A stretch of 64,000 bases of DNA, from assembly GCA_027923505.1 (NCBI GenBank), contig BROI01000022.1, positions 604,941 through 668,940 on the forward strand, in the 5' to 3' direction. Made by a program: the position numbers and the translations under genes. Position 1 is the first letter of the stretch, and every line of letters begins with the position of its first letter. The notes under the pieces are model-generated. The model saw nothing but the letters and a program-made list of their open reading frames with translations, ran no database searches and was not told the origin of the DNA. Below, piece after piece: positions 63,407 to 64,000 of the stretch. The DNA is from Mayamaea pseudoterrestris. Its lineage: Eukaryota > Bacillariophyta > Bacillariophyceae > Sellaphorales > Sellaphoraceae.

Positions 63407-64000
63407 TTAGTTGGGCTTGCAGTTACTATCAGCCGCCAAGACGCAAGCTCCAGCCGTCGGCAGGGTGATGAAGCAATCAATATCCTTGTCATACTTGGCC
63501 TTGAAGGCATCCTTCATGGCCTTGACGACATTATCAACACAGTCTCGCTTAACAAGCGTAACGGTGCATCCACCAAAACCACCACCCGTAATGCGCGAGC
63601 CAAAGACACCTTCCGTCTTTTGCGCAACCTCCACCAACAAGTCAATTTCTTCGCATGAAACTTCAAAGTCCGTCTTTAAACTCTCATGACTCTCATTCAT
63701 CAACTTGCCAACCCGCTCCCAAACTCCCAGCCGCAGAGAAATTTTGCATTCCTTGGTGCGCGTGTTTTCCGTCACGTAGTGCCTGCCCCGCCGAAAGGCG
63801 ACACTATCGCAGCGGTCCTTGGTTTGCTCCACATCCTGCAGCGTTGCGTCGCGCATGCTGCCAACGTGGTAGAGTGGAATCTGCTGCATGGCATCCAAGC
63901 AATCGTTCAGTTCGCGGCGGCGATCGCCATACTCCGAGTCGGCAATCTCGTGTTTCACATGCGAGTTTGTGACTAGAATGGTAGGCTTGTCGTTGACATC
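63407..64000 (-). CDS. GALK1: Galactokinase, C-terminal part, cut by the window edge
   Basis: The minus-strand frame is open from the window end (64000) to its stop at 63407, 197 residues. GSRITGGGFGGCTVTLV is the third GHMP-kinase motif in the galactokinase form. VTNSHVKHEIADSEYGDRRR corresponds to the family's 'NS...H.L..S.YN.RR.EC' segment upstream of it. The enzyme phosphorylates galactose to galactose 1-phosphate using ATP, first step of the Leloir pathway in the cytosol. The N-terminal signature (GRVNLIGEH) is outside the window. The gene converges with the TLDc gene, 84 bp between stops. Confidence 0.93.
   Translation of the reverse strand, partial: DVNDKPTILVTNSHVKHEIADSEYGDRRRELNDCLDAMQQIPLYHVGSMRDATLQDVEQTKDRCDSVAFRRGRHYVTENTRTKECKISLRLGVWERVGKLMNESHESLKTDFEVSCEEIDLLVEVAQKTEGVFGSRITGGGFGGCTVTLVKRDCVDNVVKAMKDAFKAKYDKDIDCFITLPTAGACVLAADSNCKPN

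Overview
The window is nuclear DNA of a unicellular eukaryote. The unique part holds compact, divergently or convergently packed genes with short GT-AG introns (53-195 nt). It encodes eukaryotic hallmarks: UBL5/HUB1, a P5A ATPase, PUS10, NDUFB2 with a mitochondrial presequence, an importin-beta-type HEAT region and an ER DnaJ. Three proteins (at 10248-11834, 24954-26534 and 32544-33998) begin with a hydrophobic leader followed by a Ser/Ala-Phe junction and a basic, Ser/Thr-rich stretch. This resembles the bipartite plastid leaders of algae with a red secondary plastid, so I infer a photosynthetic stramenopile (diatom-like or a relative). This rests on sequence reading alone.

Layout. 1-7513: two paralogous Na+/H+ exchangers on the + strand (the first cut by the window edge) flank a minus-strand PUS10. 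7649-13804: a D-2-hydroxyacid dehydrogenase, a small polytopic membrane protein, a type II DnaJ and a Golgi glycosyltransferase resembling alpha-1,6-fucosyltransferases. 14624-19479: a P5A ATPase. 19880-23884: NDUFB2 (minus), divergent from an unusual gene joining a leucine-rich N-terminal half to an importin-beta-like HEAT half. 24954-33998: a DUF819 membrane protein, a large membrane-anchored protein with a chorein-like start, an ABC1/COQ8-type kinase, and an amino-acid-kinase protein resembling N-acetylglutamate synthase but without the acetyltransferase domain. 34620-44828: UBL5/HUB1, a four-module EF-hand-like protein, two tetraspan paralogs plus a tail-only relic, and a DNAJC25-like ER co-chaperone.

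44.9-60.8 kb is one large satellite locus. It contains three repeat classes: 169-bp monomers, a 346-bp dimer and a 356-bp dimer. All are built on a basic unit of about 170-178 bp containing GAGACT next to an inverted repeat. The classes occur in both orientations. One 2,960-bp block is duplicated almost perfectly. Arm sequences of the inverted repeats differ between copies, yet symmetry is often kept by paired changes. This is the most unusual structure in the window.

61850-64000: a TLDc-domain protein and the 3' end of a galactokinase gene (minus). Neighbouring genes do not form an obvious pathway, as expected for a eukaryotic chromosome. Shared themes are membrane ion transport, protein folding and targeting, and organelle metabolism.
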